NCBI RefSeq assembly: GCF_018309085.1 | Contig: NZ_CP070502.1 | Span: forward strand, 1,302,001-1,366,000 | Source of the DNA: Sporosarcina sp. Marseille-Q4063 | GTDB lineage: Bacteria; Bacillota; Bacilli; Bacillales_A; Planococcaceae | Length of the DNA: 64,000 nt | Direction: 5' to 3' | Shown: positions 26,739-35,579 of the stretch, in pieces | Position numbering within the stretch: the stretch's first letter is position 1 | Layout: every line of letters starts with the position of its first letter | The notes under the pieces: model-generated | Databases searched by the model: none | Told to the model about the DNA's origin: nothing | What the model saw: only the letters and a program-made list of their open reading frames with translations | Made by a program: the position numbers and the translations under genes

Positions 26739-27806
26739 TTAACCATTATGTCTTTTATACATCCAAAGCACGCCCGATTTTAGTAGACGTGCGATGCGGC
26801 CTGTTACTGTGCGGTCTGCGAGGTAGGCGAAGCCCTGCTTTTTACCCAATGAACCTAGGAAACCTTTTAACTTGATTTCAGGCATTTTTTCAGGAAGCGG
26901 TTCTTCATTCCACACATGGCGCAAGACTTTTACAATTTGCTCCGCTTGTTCCTCTGCAACTTGCGCACTTGGTGCGTAAGGTAGCGCCGCGCAATCTCCT
27001 GCGACGTAAACATCATTATAAGTCGGTAACTGGTGGTATTTATTTAACACTAGGCGACCAGAATCACCTTTTTCAGTATCAATATTTTGTACTGGCGTAA
27101 CCGGACGAATTCCAGCTGTCCAAACGACTGCATCCACTGGAATTGTTTCTTCGTGATTATACAATACATCTGGACCTACTTGAGTAATATTTGATTCAGC
27201 AACAACGTCAACGTTATGCTCATCAAACCAACCTTTTACGTAATTACTTAATCGTTCTGGAAAATCTCTTAATATTCGTGGACTGCGATCAAACAACTTA
27301 ATCTTTAAATCGGGTCTGCTTTCACGAAGTTCACTCGCGAGTTCTATTCCGCTCAATCCAGCTCCGACGATACCAACAGTTGCTCCTCCACCTAAGCCCA
27401 ATAATTTCTCATAGGTTATTCGCGACTTCCCAATTGTTTGAATGCTATATGTATTTTCCGCCGCGCCTGGCACATCATGATAATTATCCATACAGCCAAG
27501 GCCGATAACTAATTCATCGTATGTTATGATTTGTCCATCATCTAAATAAACACTTTTTTCATCAGGAGAAATCTCGATAATTTCGCCCCCAACGACTTTT
27601 AGCTGGTCGTGAACAGGTAACGGAACACGTACAACTGAATCCGATACTGTTCCCGCCGCAAGTGCATAAAATTCCGTTTTCAGACTATGAAAAGGCGTAC
27701 GATCGACAAGAGTTATTTCAATATCACTTGGTAAATCCTTCGTTAATAGACGCAGTAAAATACGCATATTCCCGTATCCGGCACCTAATAAGACAAGTTT
27801 TCTCAT
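26739..27806 (-). CDS. yutJ: NADH dehydrogenase-like FAD protein YutJ
   Basis: A 355-residue flavoprotein of the type II NADH dehydrogenase group, shorter than YumB. FAD motif VLLGAGYGNMRILLRL (5-20), second dinucleotide site VGIVGAGLSGIELASEL (about 144-160) and the flavin-binding end VYVAGDCAALPYAPSAQ. The Gly-Asn in the first motif (GAGYGNMR instead of GAGYGGL) is a small variation. It may use a different electron acceptor from YumB. Divergent from yuzB, as in B. subtilis. Confidence 0.88.
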   Translation of the reverse strand: MRKLVLLGAGYGNMRILLRLLTKDLPSDIEITLVDRTPFHSLKTEFYALAAGTVSDSVVRVPLPVHDQLKVVGGEIIEISPDEKSVYLDDGQIITYDELVIGLGCMDNYHDVPGAAENTYSIQTIGKSRITYEKLLGLGGGATVGIVGAGLSGIELASELRESRPDLKIKLFDRSPRILRDFPERLSNYVKGWFDEHNVDVVAESNITQVGPDVLYNHEETIPVDAVVWTAGIRPVTPVQNIDTEKGDSGRLVLNKYHQLPTYNDVYVAGDCAALPYAPSAQVAEEQAEQIVKVLRHVWNEEPLPEKMPEIKLKGFLGSLGKKQGFAYLADRTVTGRIARLLKSGVLWMYKRHNG

Positions 27807-27944
27807 AATTTTCTCCTTTGTAACTCAATTTCCGTTGGTTTCTCGTATTTGATTATATCAGTTTGTGACATGTTTCACAATAAGGCTGAGAAATTGACGG
27901 ATGCATCATAAAGTAGTAGGATTCCTAATAGTGAGGTGATCTCC

Positions 27945-28181
27945 GTGAATCCAATAGTCGAATTTTGCATGAGTAATCTTGCAAACGGTTCACATAAAAC
28001 TTTAGAAAAACTAGAGCTAGATCCCAACCTTGATGTTCTCGAATATGGTTGTTTAAGCTACTGTACAATATGCGCTGAATCACTTTATGCTTTGGTCAAT
28101 GGTGAAATTGTAGAAGCCGATACATCTGAGGAACTGACAGAGCGCATTTATCAATTCATAGAAGATAATCCGCTTTTTTAG
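27945..28181 (+). CDS. yuzB: YuzB (DUF1450) small cysteine-containing protein
   Basis: A 78-residue cytoplasmic protein. Conserved features are NPIVEFCMSNLANGS at the N-terminus and EYGCLSYCTICAESLYALVN in the middle, with the C-x3-C-x2-C pattern. I use GTG 27945, 6 nt after GTGAGGTG; the earlier in-frame GTG overlaps that site. Function unknown; the cysteine pattern suggests metal or redox chemistry (inference). Confidence 0.88.
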   Translation: MNPIVEFCMSNLANGSHKTLEKLELDPNLDVLEYGCLSYCTICAESLYALVNGEIVEADTSEELTERIYQFIEDNPLF

Positions 28182-28209
28182 AAGGGCTAAAGTTCATCCA
28201 AATTTATTA

Positions 28210-28241
28210 ACTTTCCGTGTTCGTACACGGAAAGTTTTTTT
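28210..28241. terminator. Terminator between yuzB and yutF
   Basis: ACTTTCCGTGT pairs with ACACGGAAAGT, followed by seven T residues on the plus strand. Confidence 0.88.
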
Positions 28242-29004
28242 ATAGTTGCCAATCTGCAAGCGTTCTTAGCAAATGGGTCGGTTTTTCGGCTTGACTTAAA
28301 ATCTCTTCCTTCGATGTAACGCCGCCCTCAACGTAAATCGTGTCGATCCCGTATCGAATCCCAGAAAGAATATCCGTGTCATAATTATCGCCCACCATCA
28401 CCATTTCTTCTTTACTATACCCGTTTTCACTTTTAATAAAAGCCAACATATGCGACTCTGGTTTTCCGAGGATAACAGGCTTTACACCTGTTGTAAATTC
28501 CAGAAGTTTGACGAGTGATCCCGCTCCAGGTAACAAACCTCTTTCCGTAGGGATTGCTTTATCTCCATTGGTCGCGATAAACTTGGCACCTGAACGAATT
28601 GCCAAAGCAATTTCGGTAAACTTTGAATAACTTACTTCGCGGTCTAGTCCCACGACGACAATATCCGGATTTTCCGTTACAAATGTAAATCCTTCTGAAA
28701 CTAATGCATCGTGCAATCCTTTTTCACCCATAATCTGAACGGTGGCCCCGTCATAGTGTTCTTTGCAATACTTTGCTGATACGAGTGCAGAAGACATAAT
28801 TTTATCTACATATGTTTTGATGCCAAAAGAGGCAAGCTTTTCTATAACTTGTTCTGGCGTTGCCGTTGAGTTATTTGTTATGTAATAAGGTTCGATGCCT
28901 TGTGATTGTAGGTCTGAGATGAAAGACACCGCTTCGGGAATTGGTTCTGTTCCATGATAGACAGTGCCGTCTAAGTCAAGACAATATACGTTATAGTTTT
29001 TCAT
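28240..29004 (-). CDS. yutF: HAD-superfamily phosphatase, NagD/YutF type
   Basis: A 254-residue class IIA HAD hydrolase. Motif I is YCLDLDGTVYHG with nucleophile Asp10-x-Asp12, motif II ITNNSTATPE, the Lys in GKPESHMLAF, and motif IV MVGDNYDTDI. It probably dephosphorylates small sugar phosphates or nucleotides; specificity is not readable. Its ATG overlaps the yutE stop (ATGA), so the two are coupled. Confidence 0.92.
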   Translation of the reverse strand: MKNYNVYCLDLDGTVYHGTEPIPEAVSFISDLQSQGIEPYYITNNSTATPEQVIEKLASFGIKTYVDKIMSSALVSAKYCKEHYDGATVQIMGEKGLHDALVSEGFTFVTENPDIVVVGLDREVSYSKFTEIALAIRSGAKFIATNGDKAIPTERGLLPGAGSLVKLLEFTTGVKPVILGKPESHMLAFIKSENGYSKEEMVMVGDNYDTDILSGIRYGIDTIYVEGGVTSKEEILSQAEKPTHLLRTLADWQL

Positions 29005-29456
29005 TGGTCCTCCTCAGAAGGCAAAAATGCAGATACTGGTCCAAGTTCATGTTCAAGATAGCGACGAACTTTTTCTGGAAATGCAATAAGCGCCTCCATT
29101 GATTGGTTTAATACTTCAACGATGGTTTCTGGGCTCACATTCGTAAAATCTCTGACAATCATCTTGCGAAGTCCAATGACTAATTTTAATGGATTGGACA
29201 TTTCAGGCGTAATTACTTTTTCATCTTCCATGATGTCGATAATGTCATCATAACCGCCTGGATCACGCATGATGAATCCATCAATCATTGAGTTACCGAC
29301 ATCGATAACTGATTCGATAATAACATGACTAAGTCGAGCCACTGCGAGAGAATGAATTAAATCGGTCGTCCACTCTTTCTCTTCATTGTAAAGCGTCAAT
29401 AATTTTTCCATATGGGCTAGTGCATTTTCAATTTGATTTCGATCAATAAAATACAT
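29001..29456 (-). CDS. yutE: DUF86 / HepT-like HEPN protein YutE
   Basis: A 151-residue all-helical protein of the DUF86 family, to which the HepT toxins belong. Family-like segments include IIESVIDVGNSMI and LKLVIGLRKMIVRDFTNV. HepT nucleases carry R-x4-6-H at this last place; here the His position reads Arg102 (RKMIVRDF), and no MntA-type nucleotidyltransferase is next to it. I therefore do not call it a toxin. It is co-transcribed with yutF. Confidence 0.85.
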   Translation of the reverse strand: MYFIDRNQIENALAHMEKLLTLYNEEKEWTTDLIHSLAVARLSHVIIESVIDVGNSMIDGFIMRDPGGYDDIIDIMEDEKVITPEMSNPLKLVIGLRKMIVRDFTNVSPETIVEVLNQSMEALIAFPEKVRRYLEHELGPVSAFLPSEEDQ

Positions 29457-29517
29457 TTGTTTACCCCTCTCAAGTAAATACTATATCCTTTTTCATTCTA
29501 CCATATGCGGACATAAA

Positions 29518-29562
29518 AAAAAGAAAGCCCTTGTATTGATCGCAGGAGATCTTTACATGGGC
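29518..29562 (-). terminator. Terminator of yutD
   Basis: Reverse strand: GCCC-TGTA-GATC pairs with GATC-TACA-GGGC with small bulges, followed by TTTCTTTTTTTT. Confidence 0.75.
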
Positions 29563-29576
29563 CCCTTCCTTGTTGA

Positions 29577-29864
29577 TTATACTTTTTTAACTTTGCCTAC
29601 TTTTTTCAAGACAAAGTGAGCACACCCAAAATTACAATACTCATAAAGATAATCTTGTAAGGTACTGATCTTCGTTTCATATGTGGCTTTCTGATTCCTG
29701 TCATCAAAAAAACCTTTTAAACGAAGTTGTCCGTATCCCCAATCACCGAGTATATAATCATATTTTTGCAACACTTCACTATAACGTGCTAGCAACGCCT
29801 CTTCTTGAAAACCATCTCGGAAATCTTTGATGATTTCGTATTCCCAATTTTCAAGTGTTATCAT
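29577..29864 (-). CDS. yutD: YutD (DUF1027) conserved protein
   Basis: A 95-residue cytoplasmic protein that fits the YutD family: YDYILGDWGYGQLRLKGFFD, and the C-terminal EYCNFGCAHFVLKK with a Cys-x3-Cys-x-His motif. Function unknown. It lies 19 nt after lipA on the same strand and may be co-transcribed with it. Confidence 0.85.
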   Translation of the reverse strand: MITLENWEYEIIKDFRDGFQEEALLARYSEVLQKYDYILGDWGYGQLRLKGFFDDRNQKATYETKISTLQDYLYEYCNFGCAHFVLKKVGKVKKV

Positions 29865-29882
29865 TTATCTTTTCACCGCCAC

Positions 29883-30827
29883 TCAACTTTGCAGTGCTTT
29901 TTCAAGTTTCTCTTCACCTAAACGCTGTCTTTCTTTGGCAGCTGCGTTTACCTGTTCATCTGCATGGTAACTTGAACGAACGAGCGGCCCAGCTTCACAG
30001 TGCGAGAACCCTTTGGACATTGCAATTTTTCTTAATTCGCCAAACTCTTGTGGTGTATAATATTTTTGAACAACTAAATGTTTTTTCGTTGGTTGTAAGT
30101 ATTGACCAATCGTCATGATGTCCACATTGTTGGCTCTTAGATCATCCATTGTCTCTAGAATTTCTTCATGCGTTTCACCAAGGCCCAGCATTAACGACGA
30201 TTTCGTTGGAATATCTGGATACATTTCATTTGCGCGACGAAGTAATTCAAGTGAACGATCATACGTTGCACGAGCGCGAACTCTCGGCGTTAAACGGCGA
30301 ACCGTTTCAATATTATGGTTTAAAATGTCTGGTTTAGCATCCATTAGACGTTCTAGATTTTCATAAACGCCACCCATATCAGAAGGTAGTACTTCTACTG
30401 TTGTAAATGGATTTTTTCTGCGAATCGCACGAATTGTTTCCGCGAAAACAGCTGACCCGCCGTCTTTTTGATCATCACGCGCAACAGCTGTAACAACAAC
30501 ATGTTTTAAATTCATAAGCTGTACTGAATCGGCAACACGTTCTGGTTCAGCAAGGTCAAGTTCATTGGGTAGTCCTGTATTTACTGCACAGAAACGGCAA
30601 GCTCGCGTACAGGTTGCCCCTAGAATCATGAAAGTTGCGGTACGACGCTCTCCCCAACATTCATGGATATTCGGACAGCGGGCTTCTTCACAAACCGTAT
30701 TTAAATTTTGTTCCCGCATTAACTTCTTAAGTCCTCTGTAGTTTTCATTCGTGTTTAATTTAATATTAAGCCATTCTGGTTTTCTTAAATGTTCCGACTT
30801 TTTTCCACGTTCTGGTCTACATGACAC
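29883..30827 (-). CDS. lipA: Lipoyl synthase (radical SAM)
   Basis: Inserts two sulfurs into octanoyl groups on lipoyl domains (for example GcvH, also in this window). Auxiliary cluster cysteines are in [16 protein letters not shown]; the radical-SAM cluster is in [10 protein letters not shown]; the C-terminal RSSYHADEQ carries the third cluster ligand serine. The start is uncertain: GTG at 30827 with GGAG 9 nt upstream gives 314 residues and the best ribosome site; a GTG at 30869 and an ATG at 30842 are in frame but poorly placed. The family starts close to the [17 protein letters not shown] region seen here. Confidence 0.95.
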   Translation of the reverse strand: MSCRPERGKKSEHLRKPEWLNIKLNTNENYRGLKKLMREQNLNTVCEEARCPNIHECWGERRTATFMILGATCTRACRFCAVNTGLPNELDLAEPERVADSVQLMNLKHVVVTAVARDDQKDGGSAVFAETIRAIRRKNPFTTVEVLPSDMGGVYENLERLMDAKPDILNHNIETVRRLTPRVRARATYDRSLELLRRANEMYPDIPTKSSLMLGLGETHEEILETMDDLRANNVDIMTIGQYLQPTKKHLVVQKYYTPQEFGELRKIAMSKGFSHCEAGPLVRSSYHADEQVNAAAKERQRLGEEKLEKALQS

Positions 30828-30952
30828 GTTAACCGACTCCATTCTTTCCAATCTAGGTGAAGGATTCACATAATTAGCGCATTTAATTGACTATTTTTAA
30901 TGTATCACATTTACATTATCTGAACAACCACCTAGAGTTCTTAAAAATCACT

Positions 30953-30989
30953 ATAAAAAAGAAAGTGCCCGGTATGTTGGGCACTTTCT
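30953..30989 (-). terminator. Terminator after the small NSS partner gene
   Basis: AGAAAGTGCCC (30960-30970) pairs with GGGCACTTTCT (30979-30989). The U tract lies on the reverse strand. Confidence 0.88.
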
Positions 30990-30992
30990 ATA

Positions 30993-31100
30993 TTATTTAC
31001 TAGCTCTTGATTTAACCACTGCATTCACGATACTTGCCGCTAATCCTCCCCAGATTATGAGGATTCCGACGACTGCCATTAATATTGCTCCACCACTCAT
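30993..31100 (-). CDS. metS: Small subunit of Met/Ala-type NSS transporter (MetS-like)
   Basis: A 35-residue single-helix protein (MSGGAILMAVVGILIIWGGL, then AASIVNAVVKSRASK). Sequence and position match MetS-type small partners of NSS methionine/alanine importers, known from corynebacterial MetPS. Its ATG overlaps the transporter stop as ATGA (31100-31097), so translation is coupled. GGAGG lies 6-7 nt upstream. A strong terminator follows within a few nucleotides. It is short enough to be missed by ordinary gene calling. Confidence 0.85.
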   Translation of the reverse strand: MSGGAILMAVVGILIIWGGLAASIVNAVVKSRASK

Positions 31101-32650
31101 AATGAATCCTCCTTCGTTTCTTCATAATCGGTTTCTTCAATCGTGTTCTTTTTCCACTTGAACAATGTGAATATAATTCCCATTACCAGTGCGAACAAAG
31201 CAACTGACCATCCGCCATACAAGATAAATGTATCGCTATATCCTTCATAGTTACCTACGACCCCGCCACCTAGGTCATGCAGTTTCATCACGTTTGTACG
31301 TATTAAACCGAACATCATATAACCTAGCACTAACGGCGTAACAATACCTAAACAAATTTTCCACCAAGAACGAATTTGAATGTCTGATAATGCATTTGCA
31401 TGTTTCTCGAATACATCAAGTTTTCTGAATGCCCACGCGATAAGTACCACTTCAACAAGTCCAATTGCCGCTACACCAAACTGGTTGATGAAATAATCGG
31501 CTACATCTAGGAAGAATAATCCGCCGCGTGTTGCAAACAATGTAGAAATAATGGCGGCTATACCAACCGTGAAGATAACAGATTTATTTCTTGAAATATT
31601 AAATTTATCGGCGATTCCAGCAATATACGTTTCTGATATCGATATTAGTGAAGTTAACCCAGCCAAGACAAGAGACAAGAAGAACAGTGCTCCAAATAAT
31701 CCGTTCATGCCCGGCATCTCATTAATGATTTGCGGGAAAACAACGAAGGCCAACCCAACCCCAGCTGACGCCACTTCAGATACCGCGACGTTAGCTTGCG
31801 TAGCCATAAACCCAAGTGCCGCGAAAATACCAATTCCAGCTAAAAGTTCAAATCCAGAGTTGGCAAACCCGGTAATAAATGCGTTGTTTGTTATATCCGA
31901 CTTTTTTGGAAGATAACTTGAATACGTGATCATGATGGCGAAGGCAATCGATAAACTGAAGAATATATGCCCGTATGCCGCGACCCAAACGGTCGGATTG
32001 GCTAACTTACTTAAATCCGGTTTGAAAAATGCATCTAGCCCGAGCATTGCTCCGTCAAGTGTAACTGCCCGAATAACGACAAGTAAAAATACCACGACTA
32101 GCGTCGGGATAAATATCCGGTTCGCTAATTCAATGCCTCTTTTGACACCTGCTAACAAAATAATAAATGCAATTGCCCAAACCAGCAGAAGCGGTAATAG
32201 TACGCCCGGCACATATCCACCGACATCACCGGGAGTTTCTGCTAATTTCAGGACATCCCCAAATAGGAAACTTTCTGTATCTGTGCCCCATGTAAGATTA
32301 AACGAATACACTGTGTACTTCATCGCCCATGCAATGATTACAGCGTAATAGGTCGAGATGACGAATGAGACGAAAATTCCCCACCAACCTATCCATTCTG
32401 CTCTTTTTCCTCCCATTCGGAAAAAAGAAAGTGGTGCAGATCCGCGGTACTTATGTCCGATGGTGAACTCCATTATCAAAATCGGAATTCCTGCAGTAAG
32501 TAAAGCGAATAAATATGGTATAAAGAATGCGCCGCCGCCGTTCTCGTACGCTACATACGGGAAACGCCAGATGTTGCCTAGTCCTACTGCGGAACCGACC
32601 GCGGCCATTATAAAGCCCGCTCGTGTGCCCCACTGTGATCTTTGTTTCAT
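31097..32650 (-). CDS. NSS-family sodium-dependent amino-acid transporter (large subunit, MetP-like)
   Basis: A 517-residue membrane protein with about 12 helices. The NSS signature at the start is RAGFIMAAVGSAVGLGNIWR followed by FPYVAYENGGGAF. It couples Na+ to uptake of a neutral amino acid, plausibly methionine or alanine given the MetS-like gene overlapping its 3' end. I start at ATG 32650, with GGGGGAGG 7-8 nt upstream; an upstream extension of 22 residues runs through that ribosome site. Longer by about 75 residues than the NSS protein at 8.1 kb. Confidence 0.92.
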   Translation of the reverse strand: MKQRSQWGTRAGFIMAAVGSAVGLGNIWRFPYVAYENGGGAFFIPYLFALLTAGIPILIMEFTIGHKYRGSAPLSFFRMGGKRAEWIGWWGIFVSFVISTYYAVIIAWAMKYTVYSFNLTWGTDTESFLFGDVLKLAETPGDVGGYVPGVLLPLLLVWAIAFIILLAGVKRGIELANRIFIPTLVVVFLLVVIRAVTLDGAMLGLDAFFKPDLSKLANPTVWVAAYGHIFFSLSIAFAIMITYSSYLPKKSDITNNAFITGFANSGFELLAGIGIFAALGFMATQANVAVSEVASAGVGLAFVVFPQIINEMPGMNGLFGALFFLSLVLAGLTSLISISETYIAGIADKFNISRNKSVIFTVGIAAIISTLFATRGGLFFLDVADYFINQFGVAAIGLVEVVLIAWAFRKLDVFEKHANALSDIQIRSWWKICLGIVTPLVLGYMMFGLIRTNVMKLHDLGGGVVGNYEGYSDTFILYGGWSVALFALVMGIIFTLFKWKKNTIEETDYEETKEDSL

Positions 32651-32783
32651 ACTTGTTCCTCCCCCAATATTTTTACAATAAAATTGCAAAATACTCTTTT
32701 CTGAAGATTTAATCATAGTCTTCTAGATTAGTATAACTGCCTATCTGATAATTGTCAAAATACATTTTACTCCATTAATACTA

Positions 32784-32829
32784 TGAAAAAAATAAAGAAG
32801 TGATGACAAGTGTCATCACTTCTTTATTT
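32784..32829 (-). terminator. Terminator of the NhaC-type transporter gene
   Basis: AAATAAAGAAGTGATGACA pairs with TGTCATCACTTCTTTATTT, with a short loop and T-rich exit on the reverse strand. Confidence 0.9.
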
Positions 32830-32835
32830 AGATTG

Positions 32836-34422
32836 TTAGTTAGTTGACGCGATTTCCTGCTTATTATTCCGTAGGATCAACACCGTAAATAGAATTATTA
32901 ATATAATAATTACAGCTAGTAAGCCGATCCAAATCGTGCCTGTGAAACCTAAGACTAAATAGCCAATACATGCAATCGAAGCACTAATTAAAGCATAAGG
33001 CAGTTGCGTCGCAACATGATCCATATGGTTACATCCAGCACCCGTAGATGAAAGGATGGTTGTATCAGATATCGGTGAACTATGATCACCGAAAACTGCT
33101 CCCGCAAGAACCGCAGCTAAGGCAGGCAATAACATTTCAGGTGCCGCATCAATCATAATTTGAGCAGCAATCGGAATGAGAATACCGAATGACCCCCATG
33201 AAGTCCCTGTTGAGAAGGCCATTAAACCCGCAAGGATAAACATGATGACAGGTAAAAATGCGACAGGAAGATTGGCGTTCGTCACAACAGTAGACAAATA
33301 CACGCCTGTTTCTAACAGCGCGATTAAATCAGTTAATGCCCATGCAAAGATTAAGATGAAAACTGCTGGCAACATAGATTTTAATCCGCTAACAAGTGCA
33401 CGCCCCATAAGAGGATAACTTGCTGTTTCGTTTTGTTTCATTTTCAACAAGTACAAACTACCCGCTAAGATTGTGCCCGCTAAACCACCTGTAACCAAGG
33501 ATAATGGAACATCCGTATTTTCAAATATCGACCAAATACTAATTTCCAATCCATCAGCAATGCTTGCCGAGTAGCCAGTCCACACCATCATTAGAAGTGT
33601 TACCCCGACTAACGCAACAATCGGCGCGACAAGGTCTCTCACACGGCCATGAGCATGCACTGGAAAATCTTCTTTCAACTGTCCTGGGATTTCTTTATCA
33701 GGGCTGTATAATTGTCCTTTTTCAGTCGCTAACTTTTCATGTCTTTTCATTTCAAATAAATCAATGTCCGTCCAAGCGAAGAAGAATACGATGGCAAGAG
33801 TTGTAATGACATAAAAATTCATCGGTGCCATCATGATAAATGCCGACAACGGCGAATAGCTAATCGCAGCAGCGCCGCCGAAAATCAATGCAAGTTGTCC
33901 AATCAAATAAGCTCCCCAGCTAGATATCGGTGAAACAACACAAATGGGTGCTGATGTTGAATCAATGAAATAAGCAAGTTTCGCACGTGAAATTTTATGC
34001 TGATCAGTTATCGGTCGAGCGATTTGACCAACTGCAAGTGAATTGAAGTAATCGTCAACAAATATAATAATTCCTAGGAAAACTGTGAGCAGTTTTGCGC
34101 CTCGTTTTGTTTTAATCCGATGCAATGCCCATTCGGCAAATGCCCGGCTTCCACCTGACAAACTAACAAATGCAGTAATAACGCCTAACAGAAGGATAAA
34201 TAACATAATATAAATAGTATATGTATTTAAAGCGCCTTCCTCCCAAAAGGAGACGATCATCGCACTCCATAGATTTTGTAACGATTCCACCGGTGAAAAG
34301 GATGCGGCTAATAATGCGGCAGCAACAATCCCCGCACCGAGTGACAGCAAAACCCTTCTCGTCGCCAGCACCATGAGTATGGCAATTATCGGCGGTAAAA
34401 TAGACAACCATGTTCCAATCAT
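32836..34422 (-). CDS. lysW: NhaC-family transporter, predicted lysine transporter (LysW type)
   Basis: A 528-residue membrane protein of the NhaC Na+/H+ antiporter superfamily with about 11-13 helices. Visible: IIIFVDDYFNSLAVGQIARP, STSAPICVVSPISSWGAYL, and the C-half counterpart FGDHSSPISDTTILSSTGAG. The lysine riboswitch in its leader indicates that it imports lysine; NhaC-family genes under this riboswitch were named lysW in comparative work. TGGAGGAAAT precedes the ATG. The lysine substrate is inferred from regulation, not from the protein. Confidence 0.85.
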   Translation of the reverse strand: MIGTWLSILPPIIAILMVLATRRVLLSLGAGIVAAALLAASFSPVESLQNLWSAMIVSFWEEGALNTYTIYIMLFILLLGVITAFVSLSGGSRAFAEWALHRIKTKRGAKLLTVFLGIIIFVDDYFNSLAVGQIARPITDQHKISRAKLAYFIDSTSAPICVVSPISSWGAYLIGQLALIFGGAAAISYSPLSAFIMMAPMNFYVITTLAIVFFFAWTDIDLFEMKRHEKLATEKGQLYSPDKEIPGQLKEDFPVHAHGRVRDLVAPIVALVGVTLLMMVWTGYSASIADGLEISIWSIFENTDVPLSLVTGGLAGTILAGSLYLLKMKQNETASYPLMGRALVSGLKSMLPAVFILIFAWALTDLIALLETGVYLSTVVTNANLPVAFLPVIMFILAGLMAFSTGTSWGSFGILIPIAAQIMIDAAPEMLLPALAAVLAGAVFGDHSSPISDTTILSSTGAGCNHMDHVATQLPYALISASIACIGYLVLGFTGTIWIGLLAVIIILIILFTVLILRNNKQEIASTN

Positions 34423-34461
34423 TCTTTATTTCCTCCATTTCGTCAGGTGAGGTATTTAGGA

Positions 34462-34512
34462 AAATAAAAAGCCGGTCCATTCGCATATTACATGCATCAG
34501 GAACCGGCTTTA
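34462..34512 (-). terminator. Leader terminator controlled by the lysine riboswitch
   Basis: Reverse strand: AAAGCCGGTTCC, loop, GGACCGGCTTTTTATTTT. It lies between the aptamer and the lysW ribosome site, consistent with premature termination when lysine is bound. Confidence 0.88.
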
Positions 34513-34562
34513 TCTACGCTATCGTTGTGTTGGATAAATCATTGATTATCAAACGCACGATC

Positions 34563-34738
34563 TGTAGCTCATCATACGCGCATTCGCAGTATGACAGTGT
34601 CATCCCTATTCGGAATGACCCCAGCTTAATCGGCTTGACTAACCGCTTAAACTTCGGCAAAGCTTCCTTTCACACACGGTCTTCGAATGTCTTTCTCGCG
34701 TGAGTTACTCTTAAGCAATGCAGCCTCTACCCTATCGA
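34563..34738 (-). ncRNA. Lysine riboswitch (L box)
   Basis: The conserved pieces occur in order on the reverse strand: GTAGAGGCTGC, AAGAGTAA, GTGTGAAAGGAAGCTTTGCC with GAAG after it, GCTGGGGTCATTCCG with GATGACACTGTCATA, and GATGAGCTACA closing the P1 region. A terminator and then the NhaC-type gene follow. Boundaries are approximate. Confidence 0.93.
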
Positions 34739-34756
34739 TATTTTTTTCTATAGCTA

Positions 34757-34785
34757 ATACTAACATGATTCACCTTATTTTTCAA
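34757..34785 (-). promoter_or_regulatory. SigA promoter of the lysine riboswitch transcript
   Basis: TTGAAA, 17 nt, TAGTAT with a TGn extension (TGT-TAGTAT). It is within 40 nt upstream of the riboswitch and begins 10 nt after the yunB stop codon. Confidence 0.65.
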
Positions 34786-34794
34786 CTGCGCTAT

Positions 34795-35565
34795 TTATTC
34801 GCCAGCAGGAAGTGGAACTGGAACTTCGAACGATGGGGCTCCAGTACCTTGGCCAGAACTGAAAATATGCGGTACAGCTCCTTGAACTAATCCAATTGCA
34901 ACTGGAATTTTTTGTTCAACTACGCTAGATTTTGTTGCAAGCGGAACGATTATTTGGACATTTACTCTGAGCAAAATATTTACTTCAATGTACGCATTAT
35001 TAATGCCGAACTCTTCAATCGATGCAGATACATTCGCTTGTACGTCCCCGATCACATGAAATCGGATTGGAATTTTCGGACCTAAGTTCCCAAGAAGCGG
35101 TATATTCGTTGCTTGCCCGATCGGGACGAAAAAGACAACGCCGCCTTGATCTTCCATTTTCTCTGGATCGTATTCTATGTCGTCGGTAAGCGGCAACATA
35201 TCTAGATTCCCGGATTCTGCTTGAGCCAAATGCATCTCAACAAGATTTCGCGTATCTGCTAACACCCTGTTTATTATTTGCGTATTAAATTTAGTCGTCA
35301 CCATATTTGATGTTTCTGTTGGGACATGTTCAATGATGTCATTCACATCGAGGACATTCGCAATTCGCGTACTAATCGCCTGACTAATGACGTGAGAAGC
35401 AATTTTTTGCGTTTGAACTTCAGCATATGAAACGTATGTCGGTGTGAGTCTTATATTGACCAAATAGAAAAAGAAGACGATGGCAATTAAAATCGCCGGG
35501 ATTAACAACGGCACCAATTTCGGCCTTCGGAACTTTTTTCGTCCTACCTGTCCTTGAAATCTCAA
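34795..35565 (-). CDS. yunB: Sporulation protein YunB
   Basis: A 256-residue protein with an N-terminal membrane helix (about 18-36, LVPLLIPAILIAIVFFFYLV) and the rest outside the cytoplasm or in the mother-cell/forespore space. Segments such as VFFVPIGQATNIPLLGNLGP and IPIRFHVIGDVQANVSASIE fit the YunB family, which in B. subtilis is made under SigE and needed for normal spore development. TTG start with AGGAGGAG upstream. It starts 14 nt after the end of yunD, so the yun genes may be read through. Confidence 0.9.
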   Translation of the reverse strand: MRFQGQVGRKKFRRPKLVPLLIPAILIAIVFFFYLVNIRLTPTYVSYAEVQTQKIASHVISQAISTRIANVLDVNDIIEHVPTETSNMVTTKFNTQIINRVLADTRNLVEMHLAQAESGNLDMLPLTDDIEYDPEKMEDQGGVVFFVPIGQATNIPLLGNLGPKIPIRFHVIGDVQANVSASIEEFGINNAYIEVNILLRVNVQIIVPLATKSSVVEQKIPVAIGLVQGAVPHIFSSGQGTGAPSFEVPVPLPAGE

Positions 35566-35579
35566 AACGACTCCTCCTG

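Noticed and set aside
29001..29456. A HepT toxin of a toxin-antitoxin pair
   Set aside because: Nuclease motif altered and no MntA-type gene adjacent; position matches conserved yutE.
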